64,000 nucleotides of DNA from Symbiodinium natans (GCA_905221605.1 CAJNDS010000491.1:830977-894976); one strand, 5' to 3'; shown: positions 36,201 to 39,895, numbered from the stretch's first letter. Numbers and translations are program-made. Notes: a model not told the origin generated them from the letters alone.

Positions 36201-38884
36201 CTTATACTACTTCAGTCCCGGTTCAGGTATATGTACCATAAACCTTTCAGGGTTCACATAATTCTACCATATACCACAATATTCCCCATTAAGGGTTATG
36301 TACCCTAAACCCTTTTAGGGTTTGTTTAGTCCCTTAAGGCCATAGCAGCCCTACCGCACATGGGTCCACGTAGGCAGGGTATATGAGGGGGGGGGGGGTT
36401 AGGGTATATACCACACCACGCACGTCCCTAAACCCTGGGGACCTTAATCCCCTAAACCCTAAACCTTCAATCCCCTAAACCCTAAACCCTAAACCCCCCC
36501 CTAAATACCCAGGCTACTGGCTGAAACCCAGCGGCCGGATTTCCGCCGAGTCGGCGACGAGGTTTTTCCTATGCCCTAAAGACCCTACTTGGAGGTTCAT
36601 GGTACTTATTAGCCAATTTGGAGGTTCATGGTACTTATTAAAGAGAGTTTAGGGTTTAAGCTTTGGGGTTTAGTGTACTTATAACCATACTAGGGCACTT
36701 ATTTGGCTTAGAAGTGGGTCAGAAGTACAGTTAGAATTGGTTAACAAGTACCATGCACCTCCGAGTACGGACCTTCAACCCTCATCCGCTGGTGCTGAAC
36801 CAAACCTCTAGGGCTGTGAACTTCGAGCGATACCCGAAAGCCACTTTGTTTAGGGTTTAGGGTTCAGGGTTCAGGGTTTAGGGTTTAGGGTTTAGGGTAG
36901 GTTCCAAGACTTAGGGGCTTTAGGGTTTACCGGGTTACGAGATTTCTCAAGGACACAACAGTTCCCTGGAAGCCTCGGGTAAGGTGCTTGGCTGACGGTT
37001 TTAAACTTCATGTGGGGGTTTGCGATATTGGGGAGTACCTTCTCGGGGTAGTTCTGGCCCTGTGCGCCGGGTCTCCATTTTCCTACTCTTGGGCGGTGGG
37101 GCGGGGGGCACCCTTCTCAACCCTAAACCCTAAACCATCAACCCGAAACCCCAAACCCTAAACGGGCGTGATTTGCTGCACTCCCTGTATTACTACTCGA
37201 AAGCTGGCTCTTGTGGGATCTGACTGCCCTGAAGACACTGGAGGGCTGAACCAGGGGTATCGATTTGTTGAGTTTCCCTCTGCCCCCCCCTCTATACTAC
37301 CCCCCCCCCCTAGGCTCCCCCTTAAATAACCTCAATTCAGCTTAACTTATCTCTATATAGCCTTAATTATGGGGCGAACCTAGGGGGGAACGTAGGTAGT
37401 AGAGAGGGGGGTAGGAGGGCAAGCCATGAAGAGAGAAAGCCCTCACCCCTAAACTCCTAAACCCCTGGACCCTAAACTCCTACACAGGGTGGGTTTAGGG
37501 TAGCCCTAAACCCGAAACCCTAAACCCTAACCCCTAACGCCCCCTGTCAGGGCATGCTCAAAATGGGCGCCCTCACGCTGACACTCCCCTGGCCTGCGTG
37601 TGAGCAGCCCTTTGGGCAGCAAAAGCCCGAAAAGACCCCAAAGGCCCCCAAACAACCTTCAGAAACCAAAGAGCCTTAAACCCTAAACCCTAAACCCTAA
37701 GAGCCCAAAACCCTACACACTAAGAAACCCTGGACAACCCTAAACAGTGCCCGGGCTCTCTTTGGTTGTTAGCAGTGCATGGAAACAGGGTTTAGGGTTT
37801 AGGGTTTTTAGGGAAATGCGACCCCAACAGCCTCAGATTACAGCCCAGAGACTTTCAGATCCGTAAGGGGTCTGGGAGTGGGCGCTTGAAACTCTACACC
37901 CCTACACCTCTCAACCCGCCAAGCCTAAACCCTTAAACCCCAATAAACCCCTACACCCTACATCCCTAAAGCCCTGAACCCCTAAGCCCCTACACCTCGA
38001 AACCCCCAACCCCAAACCCTCCCTGAACCCGAAACCCTAAACCCTCAACCCTAAACCCTAAACTCTAAGCCCTAAACCCTAAACCCTGAACCCTAAACCC
38101 TAAACCCTAAACCCTATAAACCCTGAACCCTACATTCTAGGGGGGGTGCGCCGCGAGGATCAGGGAAGTCCGGATGTCCTTGGAGCGCTACCTGCGTACC
38201 TGGCACCGTGGACTTTTGGGGTTTAGGGTTTAGGGTCTAGGGTTTAGGGTTTAGGGTTTAGGGTTAGGGTTTAGGGTTTAGGGTTTAGGGTTTAGGGGTT
38301 AGGGGTTAGGGGTTAGGGGTTAGGGGTTAGGGGTTAGGGTTTAGAGTTTAGGGTTTAGGGTTTAGGGTTTTTGTTCGGCGTTTCGAGTTTGAGGGTTTAT
38401 AGGGTTCAGGTTGAGGGTTTTGGGTTTCGGGTTCAAGGTTTAGGGTGTTGGTTCGGCGTTTCGGGTTTCGGGCCTCCCATTGCATTTGAGCGTGGAGTTG
38501 CAGGTCGCTACAAGCCCAAACCCCCTAAACCCTTTAAACCCCAGATACCTTATAAACCCCATTGACCCCCTAAACGCTAAACCCCGAACCCCAAATCCAA
38601 ACCCTAGAAACCCTAAACCCTGAACCCTAAATCCTAAACCCTGAACCCTCAACCATGAACCCTGAACCCTACATCCTGAGCCCCCTAAAGCCTAAACCCT
38701 AAACCCTAAATCCTGAGCCCCCTAAACCCTAAACTCCAAACCCTAAACCCTAAACCCTGAACCCTGAACCCTGAACCCTGAGCCTTACCAGCAACGCAGC
38801 ACGAGGCTCCATCGCCCGATCCCGCCCTGCCCGCGGCTTTCTGCAGACCTGGCTCGGGCGATCTCCACTCTCCTGAGGCGCTGA
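305..38884 (+). CDS. DEAH/RHA-type ATP-dependent RNA helicase, spliced, 5' part outside the window
   Basis: A gene of about 36 tiny exons (24-70 bp each) that together encode roughly 560 residues of an SF2 DEAH-box RNA helicase. Members of this family unwind RNA or RNA-protein complexes using ATP. The order of motifs is exactly that of the family: HERS-like segment, motif [33 protein letters not shown], motif IV GAILIFL, LHSSLT-EQQRVF, motif [19 protein letters not shown], motif [11 protein letters not shown], the APLEPLLL winged-helix start, LGAL, the HA2 ratchet, OB-fold VHPSSV, LFGG and a C-terminal helix ending in TGA. Motifs I (GKT) and II (DEVH) must lie upstream. Exon phases join without shifts at nearly every junction. 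The best relatives by motif wording are DHX57/DHX36/DHX29-like proteins; the exact subfamily is inference. The segment between 2260 and 3912 (variable linker) is only partly resolved. Confidence 0.93.
742..794 (+). CDS. helicase exon 2, motif III (SAT)
   Basis: It reads [17 protein letters not shown](R). SATLD is helicase motif III, which couples ATP hydrolysis to unwinding. Acceptor CCAAG^GAT; donor CAG^GATCCT is of GA type. The junction with the next exon rebuilds SLRRYFGD, the usual spacing SATLD-x5-YF. Confidence 0.95.
836..1001 (+). repeat. (TTTAGGG)n array, start of a helicase intron
   Basis: About 23 nearly perfect units begin some 40 bp after the donor of the motif III exon. The same intron later carries degenerate CCCTAAA units (1056-1270) ahead of the next acceptor. 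Confidence 0.97.
1471..1509 (+). CDS. helicase exon 3 (YFG...PGR strand)
   Basis: A 39-bp micro-exon reading (R)[12 protein letters not shown](R), the conserved strand after motif III. Acceptor CCAAG^ATAC, donor GGAAG^GATGCC (GA type). Confidence 0.93.
1942..1969 (+). CDS. helicase exon 4 (LFLE)
   Basis: A 28-bp micro-exon reading FEVKTLFLE, joined to the next exon as LFLED-ALAMT, the family's F/L-LED block. Acceptor CCTAG^GTTC. The donor GAG^GACGTT and the following acceptor AAG^GACGCC share the direct repeat AGGACG. Confidence 0.9.
2233..2259 (+). CDS. helicase exon 5 (start of variable linker)
   Basis: It reads DALAMTQHR and continues the LFLED helix. Acceptor GCAAG^GAC. The 3' end is uncertain: a GT donor at 2260 is used here, but the frame stays open to 2274 (VNPRA), with GA or GC donors possible. 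Confidence 0.8.
2931..2978 (+). CDS. possible helicase linker exon
   Basis: GC-rich island between a CCCTAAA tract and a TTTAGGG tract. After GAAG it is open as [13 protein letters not shown], with a GC donor near 2976. It lies where the variable linker between LFLED and the RY-motif exon is expected, but there is no conserved motif to confirm frame or boundaries. Confidence 0.35.
3153..3206 (+). CDS. possible helicase linker exon
   Basis: AG^G at 3151-3153 and a GT donor that is the first base pair of the TTTAGGG array bound 54 bp in phase 0, reading [18 protein letters not shown]. Another frame gives a motif IV look-alike ([10 protein letters not shown]), rejected because the true motif IV lies at 7091. 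Confidence 0.45.
3240..3313 (+). repeat. (TTTAGGG)n array
   Basis: About ten perfect units after variant TTTGGGG units at 3210-3240; the array follows directly a possible exon end at 3206. Confidence 0.95.
3557..3598 (+). CDS. possible helicase linker exon
   Basis: Acceptor CCGCAG^GC. It is open in two frames: one ends at a textbook GTGAGG donor ([14 protein letters not shown]); the other extends to 3604 at GAG^GACAGAG and is acidic ([10 protein letters not shown]), as expected of the linker. Both would join in phase 0 to the exon at 3913. Confidence 0.5.
3781..3836 (+). repeat. (CCCTAAG)n variant array
   Basis: Eight identical CCCTAAG units form a locally homogenised variant of the telomere repeat. 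Confidence 0.93.
3913..3961 (+). CDS. helicase exon (RY...S helix before MD motif)
   Basis: It reads [16 protein letters not shown](G), followed across the intron by [13 protein letters not shown]. This matches the family pattern E-L-x2-RY-x3-S...L-x2-MD. Acceptor TGAG^GAC; donor AAGG^GCCCTC is GC. Confidence 0.88.
5133..5288. mobile_element. MITE family 4 (GTTGCATGG...CCATGCAAC)
   Basis: Left GGTTGCATGGCCCCTG and right AGGGACCATGCAACTACC are inverted. Inside are TATGGGCCCTGAAATG and its inverted partner GGCCCATACTTCAGAAC. Confidence 0.8.
5433..5673. mobile_element. MITE family 5 (GGGGACC...ATGAACCC)
   Basis: TTTGGGACCACATGAACCCC, then GGGGGTCACATACCC, followed by four degenerate repeats of CCTATTAAGATATATGAA. 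Two similar regions are at 36091 and 44612. Confidence 0.65.
5758..5822 (+). CDS. helicase exon (MD-x-D-V-N)
   Basis: It reads [19 protein letters not shown] plus AA. The MD-x-D-x-VN-x2-L block is the conserved helix ahead of motif IV in DHX57/DHX36-like helicases. Acceptor CCCAG^GTCCC, donor GCGGCG^GAGGAG (GA). Confidence 0.93.
6577..6613 (+). CDS. helicase exon (helix before motif IV)
   Basis: It reads [12 protein letters not shown], continuing the helix that ends just before motif IV. Acceptor CCACAG^GTC, donor AAAG^GCCCCC (GC). In phase with both neighbours. Confidence 0.9.
6741..6832. mobile_element. MITE family 3 (TTCTGGGTTCC...CTCCAAAGTAGGG)
   Basis: The right part CAGGGTCTACGCCAAAGTAGG and the core GTTCTGGGTTCCCA and ACCTGAAAAAGTACATACT match three other copies at 23951, 28193 and 63641. 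The left end is replaced by TTTAGGG repeats. Confidence 0.78.
7091..7128 (+). CDS. helicase exon, motif IV
   Basis: It reads (E)[12 protein letters not shown], motif IV (usual wording GAILVFLPG). Joined to the next exon it gives FLSGVP-EIQKL as in the family. The donor is either GGGCTT at 7129 or, with eight more residues, a GT at 7147. Confidence 0.92.
7382..7509 (+). repeat. (TTTAGGG)n array after motif IV exon
   Basis: Eighteen perfect units. Between this and the motif IV exon are (GGAGGCTTT)n-like units (7209-7280). Confidence 0.96.
7609..7750. mobile_element. related element, helicase intron
   Basis: CGCTTTACTTAGAACC...CCCCAGAACCCACATGCTT, AACCCGACTTATAGCAAG and GGGCTTCCGAGTAG match 21640-21790 block by block. 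Confidence 0.55.
8002..8064 (+). repeat. (GGGGGTTCA)n 9-bp array
   Basis: Six to seven units of GGGGGTTCA produce the spurious [14 protein letters not shown] ORFs. Confidence 0.93.
8466..8525. mobile_element. dispersed repeat, copy 1 (pair with 51225)
   Basis: ACTTTGTGGTGCTTTA, GGCTTATTGGGTTTCCTA and AAGGCAGCTAA occur in the same order at 51225-51305. Confidence 0.6.
8630..8683 (+). CDS. helicase exon (EI-x2-L helix after motif IV)
   Basis: It reads [18 protein letters not shown]. Acceptor CCAAG^GAG (an alternative AG^G lies 6 bp upstream), donor CAAG^GACTAG (GA). Confidence 0.93.
8731..8801 (+). repeat. (TTTAGGG)n array, intron 5' side
   Basis: Ten perfect units starting about 47 bp after the donor at 8684; the matching CCCTAAA array of the same intron is at 9360-9465. 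Confidence 0.96.
9360..9465 (+). repeat. (CCCTAAA)n array, intron 3' side
   Basis: Fifteen perfect units ending 8 bp before the acceptor of the LHSSLT exon. Confidence 0.97.
9474..9521 (+). CDS. helicase exon (LHSSLT)
   Basis: It reads [16 protein letters not shown], the LHSSL segment that joins EQQRVF of the next exon. Acceptor TCGAG^GAG. The donor CCCAG^GAGGC and the next acceptor CAAG^GAGCAG share AGGAG. Confidence 0.95.
9853..9949. mobile_element. MITE family 2 (GGGATGTTCCCCC)
   Basis: 97-bp near-perfect palindrome: GGGATGTTCCCCCTTATACT, then ACAGTCCTT, with the inverted copy at the right end (AAGGACTGTTAGTA, GGGGGAACATCCC). Confidence 0.88.
10329..10387 (+). CDS. helicase exon, EQQRVF and first half of motif V
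   Basis: It reads [19 protein letters not shown](T). The downstream junction splits motif V as STN | IAETS. The intron that follows is only 118 bp. Confidence 0.97.
10388..10505 (+). mobile_element. 118-bp introner-like element forming a whole intron in motif V
   Basis: The intron starts GAACCTTTGTCAT and ends CCATGAACCAG. The duplicated GAAC lies at both ends like a target-site duplication. A second copy of the same element is at 26442-26542 (shared TTTGTCATA-GTGGGG start and CTATCCC-ACCATGAAC end, weak terminal inverted repeat CAT-TGGG). So here the element and the intron are the same object. Confidence 0.8.
10506..10561 (+). CDS. helicase exon, second half of motif V
   Basis: It reads [18 protein letters not shown](G), the most diagnostic DEAH motif in the window. 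Acceptor ACCAG^GAAC. The donor ACAG^GACGGC and the next acceptor GCAG^GACACG share CAGGAC. Confidence 0.97.
10684..11288. mobile_element. 605-bp element with (TA)n ends and long inverted repeats
   Basis: The left end, a TA run plus GCCGGGCGCGGGATTTAAGA, and the right end, the complement (TCTTGAATCCCGCGCCCGCC) plus a TA run, pair over about 40 bp. A second inverted copy of GGGGCGTCTTAAATA lies inside near 11051. A 71-codon ORF (11205-10990, minus) contains [11 protein letters not shown]; no transposase signature is visible. It sits wholly inside one helicase intron. Confidence 0.78.
11270..11388. repeat. (TA)n-rich tract
   Basis: Mainly TATATA with TATG units. It overlaps the right border of the 605-bp inverted-repeat element. 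Confidence 0.9.
11470..11522 (+). CDS. helicase exon (KELRYD)
   Basis: It reads (G)[17 protein letters not shown], the VIDTG-x-VKE-x-RYD segment between motifs V and VI. Acceptor CCGCAG^GAC, donor GGAG^GACAGG (GA), followed at once by the TTTAGGG array. Confidence 0.95.
11527..11636 (+). repeat. (TTTAGGG)n array, intron 5' side
   Basis: It starts 5 bp after the donor of the KELRYD exon, ten perfect units followed by GCTTAGG variants. Confidence 0.97.
11908..12109. repeat. (TA)n/(CA)n microsatellite
   Basis: Alternating ATAT and ACAC runs that create long spurious ORFs on both strands. Confidence 0.92.
12246..12381 (+). repeat. (CCCTAAA)n array, intron 3' side
   Basis: Nineteen perfect units about 30 bp ahead of the motif VI exon acceptor. 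Confidence 0.97.
12411..12474 (+). CDS. helicase exon, motif VI (QRRGRAGR)
   Basis: It reads DVFTCR followed by [23 protein letters not shown] is motif VI with the arginine finger. Acceptor GCCAG^GATG. The donor CCAG^GAAGGG and the next acceptor GCAG^GAATCT share CAGGAA. Confidence 0.98.
12616..12735. repeat. (ATATGT)n microsatellite
   Basis: 6-bp units ATATGT with TTATGT and ATATGC variants. 12740-13690 that follows is non-telomeric AT-rich intron sequence without a recognisable gene. Confidence 0.92.
13806..13861 (+). CDS. helicase exon (after motif VI)
   Basis: It reads (G)[18 protein letters not shown], matching PG-x-CF-x-L-x-T-x-FRF of the family. The donor is GG or GC because AGG is repeated at both junctions. 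Confidence 0.93.
13868..13965 (+). repeat. (GGGCTTTA)n variant array
   Basis: 8-bp units GGGCTTTA with some GGGCTTCA, starting only a few bases after a helicase exon. Confidence 0.9.
14390..14520 (+). repeat. (TTTAGGG)n array
   Basis: About seventeen units with two small interruptions; paired in the same intron with CCCTAAA at 14957-15060. Confidence 0.95.
14784..14900. mobile_element. MITE family 4, left-truncated
   Basis: It holds CTCATACTTCAGAACCC, AAAGAAGGTAAGGGAGCATA and AGGGACCATGTAACTTC as in family 4; the left end runs into TTTAGGG repeats. Confidence 0.7.
14957..15060 (+). repeat. (CCCTAAA)n array, intron 3' side
   Basis: Fifteen perfect units, about 55 bp ahead of the PLEPLLL exon. 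Confidence 0.96.
15115..15172 (+). CDS. helicase exon (start of winged helix)
   Basis: It reads [19 protein letters not shown](G), matching PEI-x-R-x-PLEEL-x-L. Acceptor ACCAG^GAG, donor GCAG^GCCTCC (GC). Confidence 0.95.
15181..15320 (+). repeat. (CCCTAAA)n array right after an exon
   Basis: An exception to the usual orientation: this CCCTAAA block follows the exon ending at 15172. The TTTTAGGG array of the same intron comes later. Confidence 0.95.
15527..15792 (+). repeat. (TTTTAGGG)n 8-bp variant array
   Basis: About 33 units of TTTTAGGG, interrupted by six units of TTTTTGGG (15588-15636). The 8-bp unit differs from the TTTAGGG used elsewhere. Confidence 0.96.
15979..16096. repeat. (TG)n microsatellite
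   Basis: TG runs with a short inverted CA stretch near the start (GACGCACACACACACAC), so a small hairpin is possible. Confidence 0.95.
16520..16550 (+). CDS. helicase exon (winged helix, Ala-rich)
   Basis: A 31-bp micro-exon reading VAGAAAAAA(R). It is recognised by phase and by joining to LGAL of the next exon; the usual PP-x4-V helix is shortened. Acceptor TCTAG^GGG, donor CCAG^GCCGGG (GC). Confidence 0.75.
17413..17452 (+). CDS. helicase exon (LGAL)
   Basis: It reads [13 protein letters not shown], corresponding to LGAL-x6-R-L-T-x-LG. Acceptor TGAAG^GCTT, donor TTCA^GCTTCT (GC). Confidence 0.85.
17486..17560 (+). repeat. (TTTAGGGATG)n 10-bp array
   Basis: Seven or eight 10-bp units TTTAGGGATG/TGTAGGGATG, a telomere unit plus ATG. 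Confidence 0.92.
18085..18125 (+). CDS. helicase exon (LG...VD-x-KLA)
   Basis: It reads [13 protein letters not shown](R), matching LG-x3-A-x-LPVD-x-RLAR that closes the winged-helix region. Acceptor CGAG^CTC, donor CGAG^GTCCC (GT). Confidence 0.9.
18179..18276 (+). repeat. (CCCCAAG)n variant array
   Basis: Thirteen or so CCCCAAG units, another homogenised 7-bp variant of CCCTAAA. Confidence 0.93.
18678..18875. mobile_element. MITE family 1 (TACTTGGAGG...CCTCCAAGTA)
   Basis: About 200 bp with perfect ends TACTTGGAGGTTCATGGTAC / its reverse complement, followed by inverted TTAACCAATT and repeated GTACTTATAA. Degenerate CCCTAAA units sit in its right half. Confidence 0.88.
19197..19326. mobile_element. 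MITE family 2, diverged, with flanking direct repeat
   Basis: GGGATGTTCCCC at the left and GGAATATCCC at the right, with an internal CCCTAAA insertion. GTGCATACGG occurs just before (about 19169) and just after (about 19327) the element, which may be a duplicated target. Confidence 0.65.
20119..20161 (+). CDS. helicase exon (HA2/ratchet start)
   Basis: It reads [14 protein letters not shown], matching LLL-x-GA-x-LG-x-LEP-x-L at the start of the ratchet domain. Acceptor GTCAG^GAAT. Confidence 0.88.
20878..20914 (+). CDS. helicase exon (ratchet domain)
   Basis: It reads [12 protein letters not shown], in place of the family's LS-x-R...EAD-x-AK. One G is shared between both junctions, so the boundary may move by 1 bp. 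The donor after AAG is not a clear G-N dinucleotide. Confidence 0.7.
21543..21594 (+). CDS. helicase exon (ratchet helix with Trp)
   Basis: It reads [17 protein letters not shown](G), where the family has SDHL-x-LLNAY-x-x-W. Acceptor TGAAG^GTG, donor GGGCG^GAGGCC (GA). Confidence 0.78.
21635..21790. mobile_element. related element, helicase intron
   Basis: TTGGTAAGTCTACTGTACTTC...CTCCAGAACCCACCTGACT, AACCCGACCTACCAAGTA and AAGGGCTTCCAAGCAA; TTTAGGG units are inserted in the middle. Confidence 0.55.
22001..22062 (+). CDS. helicase exon (FC...LS helix)
   Basis: It reads [20 protein letters not shown], matching the KFC-x5-LS segment. Acceptor GGCGAG^GCG, donor CAGAG^GCCCTC (GC). Confidence 0.83.
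22376..22486. mobile_element. MITE family 1, short copy
   Basis: 111 bp with TACTTGGAGGTTCAT at the left and its complement (ATGATCCTCCAAGTA) at the right; internal part deleted relative to the 200-bp copies. Confidence 0.82.
22839..22934. mobile_element. hairpin element (TACCCAAAG...CTTTGGGTA)
   Basis: About 96 bp; both arms of roughly 37 bp pair (TACCCAAAGGCTCCTAAGTA against its complement with few mismatches), leaving a loop near GTATAGGGGATTTTAGC. Only one copy was found. Confidence 0.8.
23951..24059. mobile_element. MITE family 3
   Basis: The left end TTTTGGAGTACTATG and the right end TACTCCAAAGTAGGG are inverted repeats. The core TCTGGGTTCCTGTTG and CCTAAAAAGTATTTACTG ends in a pyrimidine run plus CAG, like a 3' splice site. 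Confidence 0.82.
24400..24535. mobile_element. MITE family 4
   Basis: CTTCTGAAGTGTGGGCCCTTG, then GGGGGTATATAAGG, then AGGGCCCATACCAAGGGACC and CTGAAACTACT: the family 4 blocks in reverse order of the 5133 copy. Confidence 0.7.
25582..25617. mobile_element. MITE family 1, left end fragment
   Basis: Only the end TACTTGGAGGTTCATGG is recognisable, followed by CTTATAAACC and then telomere-like repeats. Confidence 0.5.
25659..25712 (+). CDS. helicase exon (LR-x-QL helix)
   Basis: It reads [18 protein letters not shown], the L-x-I-x-ELRRQL helix that follows LS. Acceptor TCAAG^GAC. The 3' end may shift by 1 bp because a G is shared with the next acceptor. Confidence 0.87.
26442..26542 (+). mobile_element. 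second copy of the motif V introner-like element
   Basis: It begins CTTTGTCATAGTGGGG and ends CCCACCATGAAC. Its ends are clearer inverted repeats (TCATAGTGGGGTA against TTCATGGTGGGATA). It lies inside the helicase intron between the exons at 25659 and 26779, so it is a nested copy. Confidence 0.75.
26779..26823 (+). CDS. helicase exon (QLE-x-x-x-V)
   Basis: It reads [14 protein letters not shown](R), the LL-x-QL-E-x-AG-x-V stretch. Acceptor GGCAG^GCAT, donor GACAG^GTCGAG (GT). Confidence 0.85.
27337..27376 (+). CDS. helicase exon (before ALLC)
   Basis: It reads [13 protein letters not shown] and joins the next exon as DRLA-VALLC, like the family's D-x-x-LVRALLCAG. Acceptor GCCCAG^ATTC; donor GG or GT at 27377-27379. 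Confidence 0.82.
28083..28115 (+). CDS. helicase exon (ALLCAGLYPNV block)
   Basis: It reads [11 protein letters not shown], a divergent version of ALLCAGLYPNV at the entry to the OB fold. Acceptor CATCAG^GTG, donor CACAG^GTGCGG (GT). Confidence 0.78.
28193..28299. mobile_element. MITE family 3
   Basis: Left CTTGGAGTACCATAC, core GTTCTGGGTTCCTATT and ACCTAAAAAGTATATACTT, T-run then CAG, right TACTCCAAAGC. Same order as the other copies. Confidence 0.82.
29312..29381 (+). CDS. helicase exon (OB-fold insert)
   Basis: A 70-bp exon, the longest of the gene. It begins [19 protein letters not shown] and ends QDESA(G). It has no family motif but is in phase with both neighbours. Acceptor GTTCAG^GAC, donor GCAG^GCACCC (GC). 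Confidence 0.75.
30133..30158 (+). CDS. helicase exon (strand before VHPSSV)
   Basis: A 26-bp micro-exon reading SLVPVQAT, which would join directly to VHPSSV. Acceptor TGCAG^GCAG; the donor CACG^GTGGCC is GT. Confidence 0.7.
30379..32280. repeat. long GT/CTGT microsatellite with assembly gap
   Basis: About 1.9 kb of (GT)n interrupted by CT, including (CTGT)n at 30420-30470, GTGTGTCT 8-mers (31180-31400) and GTGTTGTGTGTGTGTAGT units (31500-31680). It gives rise to the longest ORFs of the window (up to 654 codons of HT-rich translation), which are artefacts. Confidence 0.97.
31401..31500. other. assembly gap (100 N)
   Basis: Exactly 100 N inside the GT microsatellite, probably a placeholder; true length unknown. 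Confidence 0.99.
33050..33560. repeat. CA-rich microsatellite cluster
   Basis: (GCAC)n at 33070-33110, (CA)n, then (CCCACA)n at 33290-33440 and more (CA)n; followed by (GAGACA)n-like purine repeats to about 33720. Confidence 0.95.
33873..33935 (+). CDS. helicase exon, OB-fold VHPSSV
   Basis: It begins [18 protein letters not shown] and ends VLYE, the very characteristic VHPSSV...F-x-SPW-LVYHE block of DEAH helicases. Acceptor TGCAG^GTG, donor CGAG^GACAGG (GA). The intron in front (3.7 kb) carries the long GT and CA microsatellites and the N gap. Confidence 0.95.
34807..34830 (+). CDS. helicase exon (TSR-x-YLR)
   Basis: A 24-bp micro-exon reading TSRLYLRT, equal to KTS-R-V-YLRD-x-T after VHPSSV. 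Acceptor GTGCAG^ACA, donor GCACG^GTGGCT (GT). Confidence 0.87.
35598..35646 (+). CDS. helicase exon (LFGG)
   Basis: It reads [16 protein letters not shown](G), matching V-x-P-x-ALLLFGG. Acceptor CCCCAG^GTG; the donor CTCG^GCTCC and the next acceptor CCAG^GCTAC share GGCT. Confidence 0.93.
36091..36335. mobile_element. MITE family 5
   Basis: CTTGGGGACCAAATTAATGAA, GGGTCATATACCCTCTACTA, then three degenerate repeats of GGTATATGTACCATAAACC. It lies in a helicase intron. Confidence 0.65.
36513..36561 (+). CDS. helicase exon (W-x-KF segment)
   Basis: It reads [15 protein letters not shown](R), the D-x-W-LKF-x-A segment that follows LFGG. Acceptor ACCAG^GCT, donor CGAG^GTTTTT (GT). Confidence 0.88.
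36586..36767. mobile_element. MITE family 1 with duplicated left end
   Basis: The left terminal block (TTGGAGGTTCATGGTACTTA) occurs twice in a row, 36589 and about 36618. The right end is CCATGCACCTCCGAGTA. It lies 24 bp after a helicase exon. Confidence 0.85.
37264..37428. mobile_element. palindromic element with C-rich/G-rich arms
   Basis: The left arm (CCCTCTATACTACCCCCCC, CCTAGG) pairs with the right arm (CCTAGGGGGGAACG, GTAGTAGAGAGGGGGG) around an AT-rich centre (CTTAACTTATCTCTATATAGC). One copy only in the window. Confidence 0.7.
38158..38210 (+). CDS. helicase exon (C-terminal helix)
   Basis: It reads [17 protein letters not shown], like the terminal V-x-ELR-x-x-LD-x-LL helix. Acceptor GCGAG^GATC, donor CGTG^GACTTT (GA). 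Confidence 0.87.
38290..38338 (+). repeat. (TTAGGGG)n variant array
   Basis: Seven units of GGGGTTA following TTTAGGG units, in the last helicase intron. Confidence 0.9.
38847..38884 (+). CDS. helicase last exon with stop codon
   Basis: It reads (D)[11 protein letters not shown] and then TGA (38882-38884). Acceptor CTGCAG^ACC in the phase required by the previous exon. The telomere-repeat array starts 4 bp after the stop. No poly(A) signal was recognised. Confidence 0.87.
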
Positions 38885-39829
38885 GGATTTAGGGTTTAGG
38901 GTTTAGGGTTTAGGGTTTAGGGTTTAGGGTTTAGGGTTTAGGGTTTGGGGTGTGCCAACGTTCTTAGCACGGGTCGTGGGCCCTACAGAGTGGCTTTCAC
39001 GGGCCCACTCCCACGCCCACGTCGCGTGGCGGTACACCCACCCCAAACCACCCAGCGTATAGCATTTTAGGGTTTCGGCCCCAGAGTTTGGTCGGTGCTC
39101 TCGTCCGCAGTGGGCCTGTTCCACCGCAGACGCGCGGCTGTCTTAAAGCGTTAAAGCGCCCCCTGCGTTCAGACAGGAATGGTGGAGGTTGGCACGAGGG
39201 GCGGTGAGAGCCTTGTCCCGCTCAGGGCTGATCCGCAGCCGGAAAACGGGGCTGCAAGCCCTCCCCAGCTCCACTTAAATTGGTTTTGCGGGACGGGGTG
39301 AGGGGTGCCGGCAGAGTCTTTTTCGTGCATCGGGGCATCCCGGCAGCGGGCCCGCTCTGTGACGCCGGGATGTCCATGCAGATGTGCGTGGGCTGGACAG
39401 AGCCGAAGACAATCCAGCAGAGTGCCTCTTTGCAAGGTGACTGGCCAGCCCGCTTTTGGCATCGGATTTTGTAGGTAGGTGACCTGAGAGAATGGTGCAG
39501 TAGTTTCTTGCTTGATTTTTTTATCTCACGTAGCTGGCCTTGTGTTAAGAACCTTGCAAGAGGGGCTTCTGCGCTAGCGGTTGCTTCTTTGTAGACACGA
39601 CTTCTTTTACGCTCGCTAGCTTGTACAGCGTTTCACCTTCTTTAGCAAGATCAGCTTGATCAGACTGCAAGAATAGCAAGACTCCAGACATGCCCACCCT
39701 CGATCGGGCATGAATGACATGCCAGGATTGTGGCACCGTGCTCTAGGAATTGGCGGACAGCCAAAGGCTTGACCTTTAATCCAGCCCCGAAAGAGAGGGG
39801 GCGGGTGGCCGGGGGTGCTCTTAAGGGGT

Positions 39830-39830
<1 letters not shown>

Positions 39831-39863
<33 letters not shown>

Positions 39864-39895
39864 CGGCGGGGGGGGGGGCGGCGGGGGGGGGCACG
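39831..39895. repeat. poly-G tract
   Basis: About 60 G with three short C interruptions. Confidence 0.97.
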
